From Bacteroidales bacterium (GTDB taxonomy: Bacteria; Bacteroidota; Bacteroidia; Bacteroidales; UBA10428): 64,000 bases of DNA. A model generated the notes under the pieces. That model did no database searches, was not told the origin of the DNA, and worked only from the letters and a program-made list of their open reading frames with translations. Position 1 is the first letter of the stretch, and each line of letters starts with the position of its first letter. Location of the stretch: positions 1 through 64,000 of the forward strand of contig JAFGKY010000012.1 in the NCBI GenBank assembly GCA_016928305.1. Direction: 5' to 3'. Shown here one piece after another: positions 9,169-17,556 of the stretch. The translations under genes were made by a program, and so were the position numbers.

Positions 9169-10547
9169 AAGTTTTGTATTTTTCATATGTTCTTTTGTTT
9201 ACGCTTCTGATCTTCTCTGTTGATCTGAAAGGCCAGGAGGATGAACTCGAAAGATTGCTGAATGAAGAGGTGGAAAACATAAATCCGGTTTATAAACCGG
9301 TGGTGGGCTTTGGAGTAGGCGTTCTGAACTACTTCGGGGATATTAAAAACAATTATTACTCACCATCTATCGGAACACTGGGTTACAAAGTGAATATCTC
9401 AACATATATTGATAATAATCATTACTACAAAGCCGATTTCTTCTTTGTCGGGGGATCATTAACCGGTAATGAACGCTCCTATGCCGATACCTTCCGTAAT
9501 TTTAATTTCAGAACTGCCATTTATAATTTTGGCTTCGATATCAATTATGATTTCGATCATTTTTACAAAAACAAGTCGAAACGGCTTCACCCGTTCATCT
9601 CCCTGGGCTTTTCCACCACCCTGTTTAGTTCAAAAGCAGACAGCTTTGGAACTTATATCGACCGTGACACCCAGGCCAAAGTATCCAATCAGCGTTATCA
9701 TTACTGGAACGACGGCACCATCCGGAACCTTCCGCAAAGCCCGGACAATGTTGCTGCAAGTGTTACCATGCAGCGTGATTTTGAATACGAAACCAACCTG
9801 CGCGATACCGACTGGGGCCAGGGGAAGTATCCGCAATATGCTTTTGTGATTCCTTTTGATATCGGACTTGACTTTCAACTGACAGAACGGCTGATGCTGC
9901 GCATCGGAAATTCTTTCTGCTATACATTTACAGACCTCCTGGATCACGTAAGCCATAAAAACACCAGCGGGATCATTGGTAACAGCATGAACGATATATA
10001 CAATTTCACCTATATCACCGTTCATCTTGACCTTTTCTCTTCACCAAAAATGCTGAAAGTTGAACGCTTATTCCGTGAGGTGGAATTTGACCCGACATTT
10101 TTTGATGATGAAGATATCGATGGGGTATTCGACGGTTGGGATGAATGCCCCGGAACACCGTTGGGTGCAGTTGTTGATTCATTCGGCTGTGCTGTTGATT
10201 CTGATAACGATGGCGTTGCGGATTATGCTGACAAAGAGATCTATTCGCGGCACGGAGCTTATGTCAACGATGAAGGTGTGGAGATAACAGAAAGTGATCT
10301 TATTGCCCTGCTTGACAAATCAATGGCTGTGGGCAGAAATGAGATCGACCTGTATATCAACCAGGGACAAACCCGAAGGACCGGAAAGACAACCATACCC
10401 GATAAATTTAAATCCATCGATACAGACAAAGACAACTATATATCCTTTGATGAAATGTTAAAGGAAATCGATATATTCTTTGATTTTCAATCCAGTCTCA
10501 CAACTGAGGATATCTACGAGCTGAACGGCTTCTTTTTCTCGCAGTAA
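9165..10547 (+). CDS. Outer-membrane beta-barrel protein with thrombospondin-3-type and EF-hand calcium sites
   Basis: A 460-residue envelope protein with a signal peptide ending near GQEDE (about residue 24). Residues about 45-300 show alternating aromatic strands typical of Bacteroidota outer-membrane barrels (GFGVGVLNYFGDI, HPFISLGFSTTLF, FDIGLDFQLTERLMLRIG). Then come Asp-rich thrombospondin type 3 style repeats (DDEDIDGVFDGWDECPGT, DSDNDGVADYAD) and an EF-hand-like loop (DTDKDNYISFDEM). It looks like an OmpA-family N-terminus, but the peptidoglycan-binding OmpA domain is missing. The ATGA overlap with the preceding SPOR-like protein suggests the partner supplies that wall contact. Confidence 0.75.
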   Translation: MKVLYFSYVLLFTLLIFSVDLKGQEDELERLLNEEVENINPVYKPVVGFGVGVLNYFGDIKNNYYSPSIGTLGYKVNISTYIDNNHYYKADFFFVGGSLTGNERSYADTFRNFNFRTAIYNFGFDINYDFDHFYKNKSKRLHPFISLGFSTTLFSSKADSFGTYIDRDTQAKVSNQRYHYWNDGTIRNLPQSPDNVAASVTMQRDFEYETNLRDTDWGQGKYPQYAFVIPFDIGLDFQLTERLMLRIGNSFCYTFTDLLDHVSHKNTSGIIGNSMNDIYNFTYITVHLDLFSSPKMLKVERLFREVEFDPTFFDDEDIDGVFDGWDECPGTPLGAVVDSFGCAVDSDNDGVADYADKEIYSRHGAYVNDEGVEITESDLIALLDKSMAVGRNEIDLYINQGQTRRTGKTTIPDKFKSIDTDKDNYISFDEMLKEIDIFFDFQSSLTTEDIYELNGFFFSQ

Positions 10548-10551
10548 GAGA

Positions 10552-10579
10552 GTGACAAGAGACAAGTGACTAGTGACAA
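10552..10579. repeat. Heptamer array GTGACAA
   Basis: Four 7-bp units (GTGACAA, GAGACAA, GTGACTA, GTGACAA) begin 4 bp after the stop codon of the outer-membrane protein gene. A short G/C hairpin (AGGGG...CCCCT near 10628-10642) follows and may terminate transcription between this gene and the convergent smpB. Confidence 0.7.
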
Positions 10580-10641
10580 GTTAGCCCATAATGGCATAAG
10601 CCTGCCTCGCCGACCAGGCAGTGATTTAGGGGGCCTCCCCC

Positions 10642-11088
10642 TCACCTCTTCATCATCCTTTCCAGCTCCCGTTTTGAATCCTTTCTTTTCAGGTCCTCGC
10701 GTTTGTCATATTCTTTCTTACCCCGTGCAAGTGCTATCTCAAGCTTTGCGTACCCGTTATCGGCAAGAAAAATCCGCAAGGCAATTATGGTAAGTCCTTT
10801 CTCCTTAACATTTTTGGCCAGCTTTTTCAATTCCTTCCGGGTCATCAGTAACTTTCTGTCACGCTTCGGATCATGGTTGTATATGTTGCCGAAGTCATAT
10901 TCTGCAATATGGATGCCCTTCACAAAAAGTTCGTCGTCACGGAAATAGCAATAGGAGTCAACCAGGCTGGCCTTTCCTGCACGGATTGATTTTATCTCCG
11001 TCCCGGTCAGCTGCATGCCAGCGATAAAACGCTCAATAAACTCATAATCATGCCAGGCTTTTTTGTTCCGTATGTTTATTTCTGCCAT
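10642..11088 (-). CDS. smpB: SsrA-binding protein SmpB
   Basis: Binds tmRNA and brings it with EF-Tu to stalled ribosomes for trans-translation. The 148-residue protein matches the family end to end: NKKAWHDYEFIERFIAGMQLTGTEIKSIR at the N-terminus, then the tmRNA-binding beta-barrel with HIAEYDFGN and HDPKRDRKLLM, and the basic C-terminal tail KREDLKRKDSKRELER that becomes helical in the decoding channel. It is divergent from miaA, with 65 bp between the start codons. The tmRNA gene itself was not found in this window. Confidence 0.97.
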   Translation of the reverse strand: MAEINIRNKKAWHDYEFIERFIAGMQLTGTEIKSIRAGKASLVDSYCYFRDDELFVKGIHIAEYDFGNIYNHDPKRDRKLLMTRKELKKLAKNVKEKGLTIIALRIFLADNGYAKLEIALARGKKEYDKREDLKRKDSKRELERMMKR

Positions 11089-11153
11089 CAGATAGAATTC
11101 GGAATGCCAAAATAAGTCTATTTTTATCGAAAAGCAATGCCTAATTTTATATC

Positions 11154-12098
11154 ATGCCAACAGACAATGCCTCATCGTATAACCTGATAACAGTGCTGGG
11201 ACCTACAGCCAGCGGCAAAACATCATTTGCGGCCAACCTTGCTAACAGGCTGAACGGTGAAATTATCAGCGCCGATTCACGGCAGGTATATCGTAACATG
11301 AACCTTGGCACAGGCAAGGATTATAACGATTATATCGTTAATGGAACTCCGGTGCCCTATCACCTGATTGACATCGTTGAACCGGGATACAAATACAATG
11401 TCTTTGAATTTCAACGGGATTTCGTGAGGACTTTCTATGACGTCAGGTCACGGAGTCGTCTCCCACTACTATGCGGAGGATCGGGCTTGTATCTCAATGC
11501 TGCCATTAAAGGCTACCGGCTTATTCCGGTCCCTCCTAACGAAAAGCTCAGGGAGGAGCTATCCGTTAAATCGCTGGATGAACTGACGGAAATGCTGGCA
11601 TCTATTAGAAAACTTCACAATCTCACCGATATCGATACAAAAGCCCGCGCCATCAGGGCCATTGAAATTGAACGCTACCATCAGGATCATGCTGAATTAG
11701 GCAATGAATATCCTTCAATCCGTAACCTTTGCCTGGGCATTCAGTTTATTCGCTTTACAGAGCGCAGGCGTATTACCGAAAGGCTGCATAAACGGCTTGC
11801 GTCAGGCATGATTGAAGAGGTCAAGGCATTGCTTCATCAGGGCATGACAGCTGAAAGTCTTGTTTATTATGGCCTTGAATATAAATATATTACCCATTAT
11901 CTTACGGGGAAACTAAATTATGAGTCCATGGTTGAGCAACTCAACATCGCCATCCATCAGTTTGCCAAAAGGCAGATGACCTGGTTCCGCAAGATGGAGC
12001 GCGAAGGAACGATCATCCACTGGATTTCAGGTGAACTGACACTGGAAGAAAAACTTGAGATTGCTATGGAGCTGTTCAAAAACATCCCCGCCGCATAA
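11154..12098 (+). CDS. miaA: tRNA dimethylallyltransferase
   Basis: Transfers a dimethylallyl group to A37 of tRNAs reading UNN codons. The P-loop GPTASGKTS lies at residues 16-24, followed by EIISADSRQVYRNM (substrate Asp/Ser/Arg cluster), YHLIDIVEP and CGGSGLYL. The C-terminal RQMTWFRKM is diagnostic. At 314 residues the length is normal. The loop after the second motif reads NLGTGKDYNDY instead of the common GTAKP form, matching the second MiaA type that I recall in Bacteroidota; such genomes often carry two copies, but only one is here. Confidence 0.93.
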   Translation: MPTDNASSYNLITVLGPTASGKTSFAANLANRLNGEIISADSRQVYRNMNLGTGKDYNDYIVNGTPVPYHLIDIVEPGYKYNVFEFQRDFVRTFYDVRSRSRLPLLCGGSGLYLNAAIKGYRLIPVPPNEKLREELSVKSLDELTEMLASIRKLHNLTDIDTKARAIRAIEIERYHQDHAELGNEYPSIRNLCLGIQFIRFTERRRITERLHKRLASGMIEEVKALLHQGMTAESLVYYGLEYKYITHYLTGKLNYESMVEQLNIAIHQFAKRQMTWFRKMEREGTIIHWISGELTLEEKLEIAMELFKNIPAA

Positions 12099-12536
12099 TT
12101 CAATTCCCATGGTTGAAGCTTCCCGGTCATAAAGCAAACAGTCCAGTGCTTACGGATGAATCTCTTCCCCTGGCTAAAGCCTGTCTGCCGCCAGGCAAAC
12201 CAGGGGCAACAGACAGAACTGAACCTATCAGCTGTCATTAAAAAACTGTCAGTTTGCCGGTATATTGATTTTGCCCCGAGGTAATATTTATGATAAAAAT
12301 ACCCGGTAACATTTTCAGGCAGTATTTTTCATCTATAAATAATAGTTTTATACCGAATGCGGGGAAAAAAATCGAAGTAAATGTAGACTGATAGTATTTA
12401 TTGCATGATCACAATTGAATAAAAAAGGTGGATTTTTGATTTCATCTGCACCACGGGTTCTCTTATGCAAAGTGTTCGACACGAAAGGCTTGTTTCAAAA
12501 CACTGTCAGCTCCTGCACACCACCGATCTCTGCTTC
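12099..12536. other. Gene-free stretch between miaA and the small membrane protein
   Basis: About 440 bp between a plus-strand and a minus-strand gene end. I see no convincing coding frame, tRNA, or strong terminator with a T-run. A short imperfect inverted repeat (CTGTCTGCC...CAACAGACAG around 12180-12215) is the only structure noted. Confidence 0.4.
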
Positions 12537-12953
12537 TCACATTAATGCCCACTTTCGGGAAATGCATAAAAACAGAAGATAGATGAAATAAAGAATATTA
12601 ATTAAGGTAACAATAATATTGTATTCGATACGGTTTCTCTTTATCCCTTTCCGGATCATTATACCCAGGTTTGGTAAAATAGTTGCTGTGAGAAACAACA
12701 TGAAGTGTATATTGAACAGCGTATCGTATGGTTTTTCATCCTCTGCCAGCTCCTTATTACCGAATAACAGCAGATAAGTAAAAACAAGAAACGAAATCTG
12801 GTAAAGCAGATACGATACTTTCAGGGCAATGGTTGATTTCATTCTGCGGCGGTGAATCCGGAAAGGTCTCAGAATGATAATGGTAACCACAAAGATCAGC
12901 ATGTATCCGATCAGGAAGAAGACCTGAAAGACGTTGTGAAAGAATCCTCCCAT
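12537..12953 (-). CDS. Small four-helix membrane protein of unknown function
   Basis: No family recognised. The 138-residue product has four clear hydrophobic segments at about 8-28, 44-64, 82-100 and 112-131, separated by short basic loops (RPFRIHRRRMK, RKGIKRNR). The charge distribution suggests both termini are cytoplasmic. It stands alone between miaA and the rlmD-type gene, both in other operons, so context gives no clue. Regular hydrophobic periodicity, a good ATG start and the lack of any better frame support it being real. Confidence 0.6.
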   Translation of the reverse strand: MGGFFHNVFQVFFLIGYMLIFVVTIIILRPFRIHRRRMKSTIALKVSYLLYQISFLVFTYLLLFGNKELAEDEKPYDTLFNIHFMLFLTATILPNLGIMIRKGIKRNRIEYNIIVTLINILYFIYLLFLCISRKWALM

Positions 12954-13038
12954 GTTATGCTTTTTGACTTGTATGTTCTAATATAGATAAAATGTCAGGA
13001 TCAGCACTATTTCAATTCCCGGAATTTTTAAACATTTT

Positions 13039-14445
13039 TTAAATCCTTTCAAGCAAGGCAACATTTTCGACATGGGAGGTATGCGGAAACATATCCACCG
13101 GTTGCAGCCGTGTCACCCTGTACTGACTGCTCATAAGCTGAATATCCCTGGCCTGGGTGGCCGGATTACAGCTCACATAGACAACTCTCTCGGGATGGCA
13201 GTCCAGTATAGCTTTTACAACATCTGCATGCATACCCGAACGCGGAGGATCAACGATCACTGTATCCGGGATTCCTTTGTCAGCAATAAAATCCTCTTTC
13301 AGGATGTCCCTGCTGTCGCCCGCATAAAAATCAACATTTTGAATCCCGTTCAGAACAGCATTCTGCCGTGCGTCGTCAATGGCCTCCCTGATGGATTCGA
13401 TGCCTATAACCCTGGCACATTGCCGGGCGACAAATAATGCAATGGTTCCGGTACCGGTATATATGTCGTAAACGACCTCATGTCCCCTCAGTTCCGCAAA
13501 ATCACGGGCAATCTTATACAACCGATGCGCCTGTTGTGCATTGGTCTGATAAAACGATTTTGGCCCGACACGAAATTTCAGTCCTTCCATTTCTTCAATC
13601 AGGTGACTGTCCCCGTGAAATAACACCGGATCAAGACCGGTAAGGGTATCGTTGGACTTGGAATTAATGACATAATACATTGAGACGATATCGGGAAATG
13701 TTTTTACCAGTTCTTCAAGCATCAGATGTATCGTTGCCCGATCATCCCTGAAGAATGAGATGATAACCATGTATGCGCCCTGCTGAGAATTCCTTATTAT
13801 CAGGGTGCGAAGAAATCCCTGCTGGTTTATCAGATCAAAGAAATCAAGGTTATGTTTCAGCGCGTATTCCCTGATGAAGTCCCGGATTTCGTTGGAGGGT
13901 TCAGGTTGCAGGCAACAGGTTTGAATATCAAGCACCTTGTCAAACCGGCCCGGTATATGAAATCCCAATGCCTTCCGCTGATCGGTCAGGCTACCCGACT
14001 GCATTTCTTCTTTGGTCAGCCAGCGGTTATCCGAAAATGTAAATTCCAGTTTATTACGGTATTGCGTTTGCCTTTCAGACGGAATTATAGGGAAAATCCT
14101 GTCGGTCTGAATCTTACCGATACGTTCAAACTGGTCAAGAACCTGTTTTTGTTTATACTTAAGCTGCTCGTTATAAGGCAGGTTCTGCCACTGACAACCT
14201 CCGCATTCACCAAAATGAAGGCAAAAGGGTTCAACCCTCACGGATGAGTGTTTAATAAAACGTACGGGAAAACCTTCCATGTATCGTTTTCTTTTTCGCG
14301 TCACCTGCACATCAACAATATCACCTGGTATGGTATGCGGTACGAACACCACCATGTTGTCGACGCGCGCCAGTGATTTACCTTCAGCGGCCACGTCGGT
14401 CATCTCAACATTTTCCAGTAAAATTGTTTTTTTTCTCCGTGCCAA
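13039..14445 (-). CDS. rlmD: 23S rRNA uracil-C5 methyltransferase, RumA/RlmD type
   Basis: SAM-dependent methylation of a uracil C5 in 23S rRNA (U1939 and/or U747 equivalents). The 468-residue protein has an N-terminal TRAM domain (about 1-62), then iron-sulfur ligands C75, C81 and C84 (C-x5-C-x2-C) with the fourth Cys near 177 in QTCCL. The methyltransferase fold carries VYDIYTGTGTIALF, VIVDPPRSGMH and the catalytic Cys in YVSCNPAT. Family members differ in target specificity (RlmD, RlmC, RlmCD), so the exact uracil is inferred. The gene stands alone, followed by the acetyltransferase fusion 48 bp upstream on the map. Confidence 0.88.
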   Translation of the reverse strand: MARRKKTILLENVEMTDVAAEGKSLARVDNMVVFVPHTIPGDIVDVQVTRKRKRYMEGFPVRFIKHSSVRVEPFCLHFGECGGCQWQNLPYNEQLKYKQKQVLDQFERIGKIQTDRIFPIIPSERQTQYRNKLEFTFSDNRWLTKEEMQSGSLTDQRKALGFHIPGRFDKVLDIQTCCLQPEPSNEIRDFIREYALKHNLDFFDLINQQGFLRTLIIRNSQQGAYMVIISFFRDDRATIHLMLEELVKTFPDIVSMYYVINSKSNDTLTGLDPVLFHGDSHLIEEMEGLKFRVGPKSFYQTNAQQAHRLYKIARDFAELRGHEVVYDIYTGTGTIALFVARQCARVIGIESIREAIDDARQNAVLNGIQNVDFYAGDSRDILKEDFIADKGIPDTVIVDPPRSGMHADVVKAILDCHPERVVYVSCNPATQARDIQLMSSQYRVTRLQPVDMFPHTSHVENVALLERI

Positions 14446-14493
14446 GTTTCTTTTATTAAGGGCATAAATATAAGAAAATACCCCGAAAGGGTG

Positions 14494-15375
14494 TCAGGGT
14501 GTTATCAGGCGCTCTGTTATTTCGGCGGCATCTTTGACAAAGCGGGGGCAATGGGTTTGAAATTTCCGGGCATCATTGATTTTCTTTCGTTCCTCAGGGG
14601 ATGACATATCGCCATCCAGCAGTTTGTTGCAGTAAAGTGAACCATTCCGGGTAATGAACTGCCGGTCAAAGTCCCTCATCAGTGCATAAGTTTTTTCCCT
14701 GGCATCGTTATCTTCACTCCGCCACCTTCCGTATTTCAGTCCAATGGCCATATAGGCACCCGACACGGCACCACATATTTCTCCTTTGTAACAAATACCT
14801 GCGCCAAAACCGCTCGTTATTTTCAATGCTTCTTTGGTGCTCACACCCAGCGTCGGCGCAAAGGCAGAGAAAACAGACTGGGCACAGTTGAACCCCGCCT
14901 GAAACTCTTTTACCGCTGTTTTTACGATCCCATCCTTAACCGGCAGGAACATACAGGCTGTTGTTTCAGACCATGCAGCCCGGAACTCTTCCGACTGCTG
15001 AACCTTCTCGTGGACTGAATCGCGATTGATATAAACCCACTTATGTGCTTCAAAATACCTTGCTGCAGTGTCGGTGCACAGGTACAGCGATTCTATTCCC
15101 ATTTTCTCTGCCTGGGCAACGGCATGGTAAAGCAAGTTCGCACCAATGGCCTGTTTCCGGAACGATGGATGCACAGCAAACGACCGTAGCAATCCGAATG
15201 GCTTGTAGTTTTCAATACAGATAACACCAAGCAGCTGCCGGTCTTTCCTCACCACCCAGAATATTTGTTTTTCCGCCGGAATATCATCAGCCTGCAAGAA
15301 GCACTGATTCAGCAGGGATATTATATCTGGAACGTCTGTTTTTGAGGCTTCGCTAATCGGACAGGATTTCTTCAT
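14494..15375 (-). CDS. Fusion of a GNAT acetyltransferase (ArsN2-like) with a C_GCAxxG_C_C redox domain
   Basis: Two domains are joined in one 293-residue protein. Residues about 10-145 are a GNAT acetyltransferase: GLLRSFAVHPSFRKQAIG is the acetyl-CoA binding region, and SLYLCTDTAARYFEAHKW and the closing SEEFRAAWSETTACMFL resemble the N-acetyltransferases of arsenic operons. Residues about 150-293 match the C_GCAxxG_C_C family: C164 in FNCAQSV, C195, C201 in ICGAVSG, C249 and C276. The second family is proposed to be redox active or metal binding. No ars gene is nearby. The frame is continuous with no sign of a sequencing join. Confidence 0.8.
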   Translation of the reverse strand: MKKSCPISEASKTDVPDIISLLNQCFLQADDIPAEKQIFWVVRKDRQLLGVICIENYKPFGLLRSFAVHPSFRKQAIGANLLYHAVAQAEKMGIESLYLCTDTAARYFEAHKWVYINRDSVHEKVQQSEEFRAAWSETTACMFLPVKDGIVKTAVKEFQAGFNCAQSVFSAFAPTLGVSTKEALKITSGFGAGICYKGEICGAVSGAYMAIGLKYGRWRSEDNDAREKTYALMRDFDRQFITRNGSLYCNKLLDGDMSSPEERKKINDARKFQTHCPRFVKDAAEITERLITP

Positions 15376-15585
15376 AGGATGTAAGGTTTAATTCAGTGAC
15401 CAGAAAATTTGAAAGCAGATTAAAGCGTAAGGACAAATGCAATTTAGAAAAAATAATCCTTTTCCGGGATGGTTTTCCTGTGTGAAAAAGTGGCAGCTAT
15501 GTTGTTTTTCCATTTCTTCCCCAAACGGAAAAATATAAAGATATTATGTCTTAATCCCGGCAGAATCTAATAACTTTAATTTTAT

Positions 15586-15593
15586 TACATTTG
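15586..15593 (+). promoter_or_regulatory. Possible -7 element before the PNPOx-like gene
   Basis: TACATTTG matches TAnnTTTG exactly and lies 37 bp before the ATG. No good TTTG is seen 19-20 bp upstream, so the promoter is only half supported. Confidence 0.35.
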
Positions 15594-15630
15594 GGGCCGG
15601 TCAAAGTAAGTATTCCAAAAAAGCATTAGG

Positions 15631-16053
15631 ATGAAAATTACCGATTGTATTCAATTTGCCAATGCCAATCCCCTGTGTTATCTGGCTACCAATGAAAGTG
15701 ACCAGCCGCACGTACGTGCTCTCAGATTCTGGTTTGCCGATGAATCCGGCTTTTATTTTCAAACGGGGGGTATGAAAGATCTCTATAAGCAGCTGGTGAA
15801 AAATCCGAAGGTTGAAGCCTGTTTTTACCATCATGAAGGCACTATAGGAACTATGCTACGGATATCCGGCGAAGTTGAATTCCTAAATGACCGGCAGTTA
15901 AAGGAACGTGTAATGCACGAACGCCCATTCCTGAAGAATTTCGGGCTGACGGCCGATAGTCCGGGACTGATCATATTCAGGATCGCACACGGCAGGGCGC
16001 ATTTCTGGACCATGGAGAACAACCTGAAACCAAAGGAATACATTATATTTTAA
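15631..16053 (+). CDS. Pyridoxamine 5'-phosphate oxidase-like flavin-binding protein
   Basis: A 140-residue split-barrel protein of the PNPOx-like family, most of which bind FMN or F420/heme. Seen in sequence: NPLCYLATNESDQPHVRALRFWF at the start (the conserved first two strands), GFYFQTG, the helix KDLYKQLVKNPKVEACFY, LRISGEVEFLNDRQLKERVM and a C-terminal HFWTMENN. Real PNPOx biosynthetic enzymes are about 215 residues with further PLP-site residues, so this is one of the small general members with unknown substrate. Its stop overlaps the next start by one base (TAATG), which indicates an operon. Confidence 0.82.
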   Translation: MKITDCIQFANANPLCYLATNESDQPHVRALRFWFADESGFYFQTGGMKDLYKQLVKNPKVEACFYHHEGTIGTMLRISGEVEFLNDRQLKERVMHERPFLKNFGLTADSPGLIIFRIAHGRAHFWTMENNLKPKEYIIF

Positions 16054-16568
16054 TGGAAGGCCGATCGAGCCTGCCTGCCAATAAACATACCGGAATGAGC
16101 ATTGTCATCCATATTGCAGGTGGTATGGCCGGTATCCCGGTGTTTTATGCCAGCAAAGCGCTCGCGTGGATCGTGAACCACGGCAAACCGGTCTTTACTA
16201 TCGCCCCCGATGTTGAAAAGAGGCTGAAGGAATTGTTTCCGGGGATGAGTTTTGATGCTATAAAAATTGTTTACAACGCCCGGCTGCCTGCTCACATTTT
16301 CAGGAGATCCATTGAGGGGATGACCTTCCGCAACATTATTTACATTGCACATAATTGCTTCCGGCGCGATGCTGAAAGTTTTCTGCTGCTGGTACATGAA
16401 ATGGTGCATATCCGGCAGATCAGGGAAATGGGTGAACTGTCCTTTGTCTGTAAATACGGGGCTCAATTTCTGATGAACGGAGGTTACGGGGCCGGCATGC
16501 CGCTGGAAAACGAAGCTTTTCAGTTCGTGAGTAAAGTGAAGCAAGAAAATTATGCATTAAAGGAGTAA
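16053..16568 (+). CDS. Small putative metallopeptidase, DUF4157-like (HExxH)
   Basis: A 171-residue protein. Residues about 66-130 contain FDAIKIVYNARLP and, near residue 112, the zinc-binding HEMVHIRQ (HExxH), preceded by LLLV. This resembles the DUF4157 domain: an FD-x-V strand followed about 50 residues later by LLxHExxHxxQ. No Sec signal is visible. It begins in the stop codon of the PNPOx-like gene and is followed 15 bp later by the DUF6544-like gene. In other bacteria DUF4157 occurs in toxins and contractile injection system cargo, but nothing of that kind is near, so the role is open. Confidence 0.6.
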   Translation: MEGRSSLPANKHTGMSIVIHIAGGMAGIPVFYASKALAWIVNHGKPVFTIAPDVEKRLKELFPGMSFDAIKIVYNARLPAHIFRRSIEGMTFRNIIYIAHNCFRRDAESFLLLVHEMVHIRQIREMGELSFVCKYGAQFLMNGGYGAGMPLENEAFQFVSKVKQENYALKE

Positions 16569-16583
16569 AATATAAATAACATC

Positions 16584-17429
16584 ATGAAAACCAGATTCAA
16601 AGCCTTATGGATAATTTCCGGCATCATCATCTTTTTGATCTGCCTTTTTGTAATAGCAGACCGCATATTCTATAACCATTTTGTTAGGCAATCAAAAACG
16701 ATACGCGAGCAGAACAAGCACCCGAATGCCGGCATTGTCAAGGAAGAAAGCCTGACCGGTTTGCCCGGGCCGGTAGCCCGTTACCTGCGGTATTCAGGCA
16801 TTGTCGGAAAGAAAAAGATCAATGTTGTGCGGCTGATTCATTCAGGTTCCTTCCGGCCAGCCGCAGATATGGATTTTTTCCCCATTAAAGGAGAATACTA
16901 TCTTACTGCTGACAGGCCTTCTTTCTGCTGGTATGGAAAGATATCCATTGCACCTGGTTTCACCATAGCTGCTTTCGACTCTTATCATAACGGCAAAGGC
17001 CGGATGCTGGTAAAAATGATGTCGGTTTTTAAAGTGGCCGATGAGCATTCTGAAAAAACGGACCAATCGTCTTTCGGACGAATGGTTGCTGAAATGACGG
17101 GGATACCGACTTTTTTTCTGGATACTGCACGGATACAATGGATAAATTATGATTCCACCCATGCAATATGTATTGTCCGTGATTCAGGGATGCAAACCAC
17201 AGCTCAGTTTTTTTTCAATACCGATGGTTCTCTTGAAAAGGTTTTGGTTGAGCGATACTATGGCAAGGATGAAAAAAGTTCGACGCTTGAAAAGTTCACC
17301 GGCATAGTACATGGAAGTCACAATCATGGTGGGCTGGTATTGCCTGAAGTTTTTGACGGTTACTGGAACCTTAAGGAAGGCGATCTGCATTATGTTCATT
17401 TCGTTATTGACAGCGTGGAATGGGAATGA
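16584..17429 (+). CDS. DUF6544/DUF6920-like protein with an N-terminal membrane anchor
   Basis: Unknown function. The 281-residue protein has one hydrophobic segment (about 8-28) and then a soluble beta-rich domain. The segment LTGLPGPVARYLRYSGIVGKK (about 57-77) is the diagnostic motif I associate with DUF6544, formerly DUF6920; later GYWNLKEGDLHYVHFVIDSVE also fits. It is the last gene of a three-gene run with the PNPOx-like and HExxH genes. I cannot assign a reaction; the lipocalin-like domain might bind a small molecule. Confidence 0.6.
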   Translation: MKTRFKALWIISGIIIFLICLFVIADRIFYNHFVRQSKTIREQNKHPNAGIVKEESLTGLPGPVARYLRYSGIVGKKKINVVRLIHSGSFRPAADMDFFPIKGEYYLTADRPSFCWYGKISIAPGFTIAAFDSYHNGKGRMLVKMMSVFKVADEHSEKTDQSSFGRMVAEMTGIPTFFLDTARIQWINYDSTHAICIVRDSGMQTTAQFFFNTDGSLEKVLVERYYGKDEKSSTLEKFTGIVHGSHNHGGLVLPEVFDGYWNLKEGDLHYVHFVIDSVEWE

Positions 17430-17501
17430 CAGGCTGTTAAAGGAATTCGGTCATGCAGTCCTGTCCGCCATGCATCAGCTTTGATGGCAGCAGGCAGGCA
17501 A

Positions 17502-17532
17502 TTTCAATATTCACATTTTTCCCCTATTTTTG
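17502..17532 (+). promoter_or_regulatory. Predicted promoter of the ABC-F gene
   Basis: TTTC at 17502-17505 and TATTTTTG at 17525-17532 are separated by 19 bp. The -7 box overlaps the TTG codon at 17530, so translation must begin downstream, at ATG 17557. Confidence 0.6.
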
Positions 17533-17556
17533 CAGGCACTATTTTCATTCTTTCAG

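Noticed and set aside
11957..12238. 93-residue minus-strand frame at the miaA end
   Set aside because: Half of it is antisense to miaA and the product looks random.
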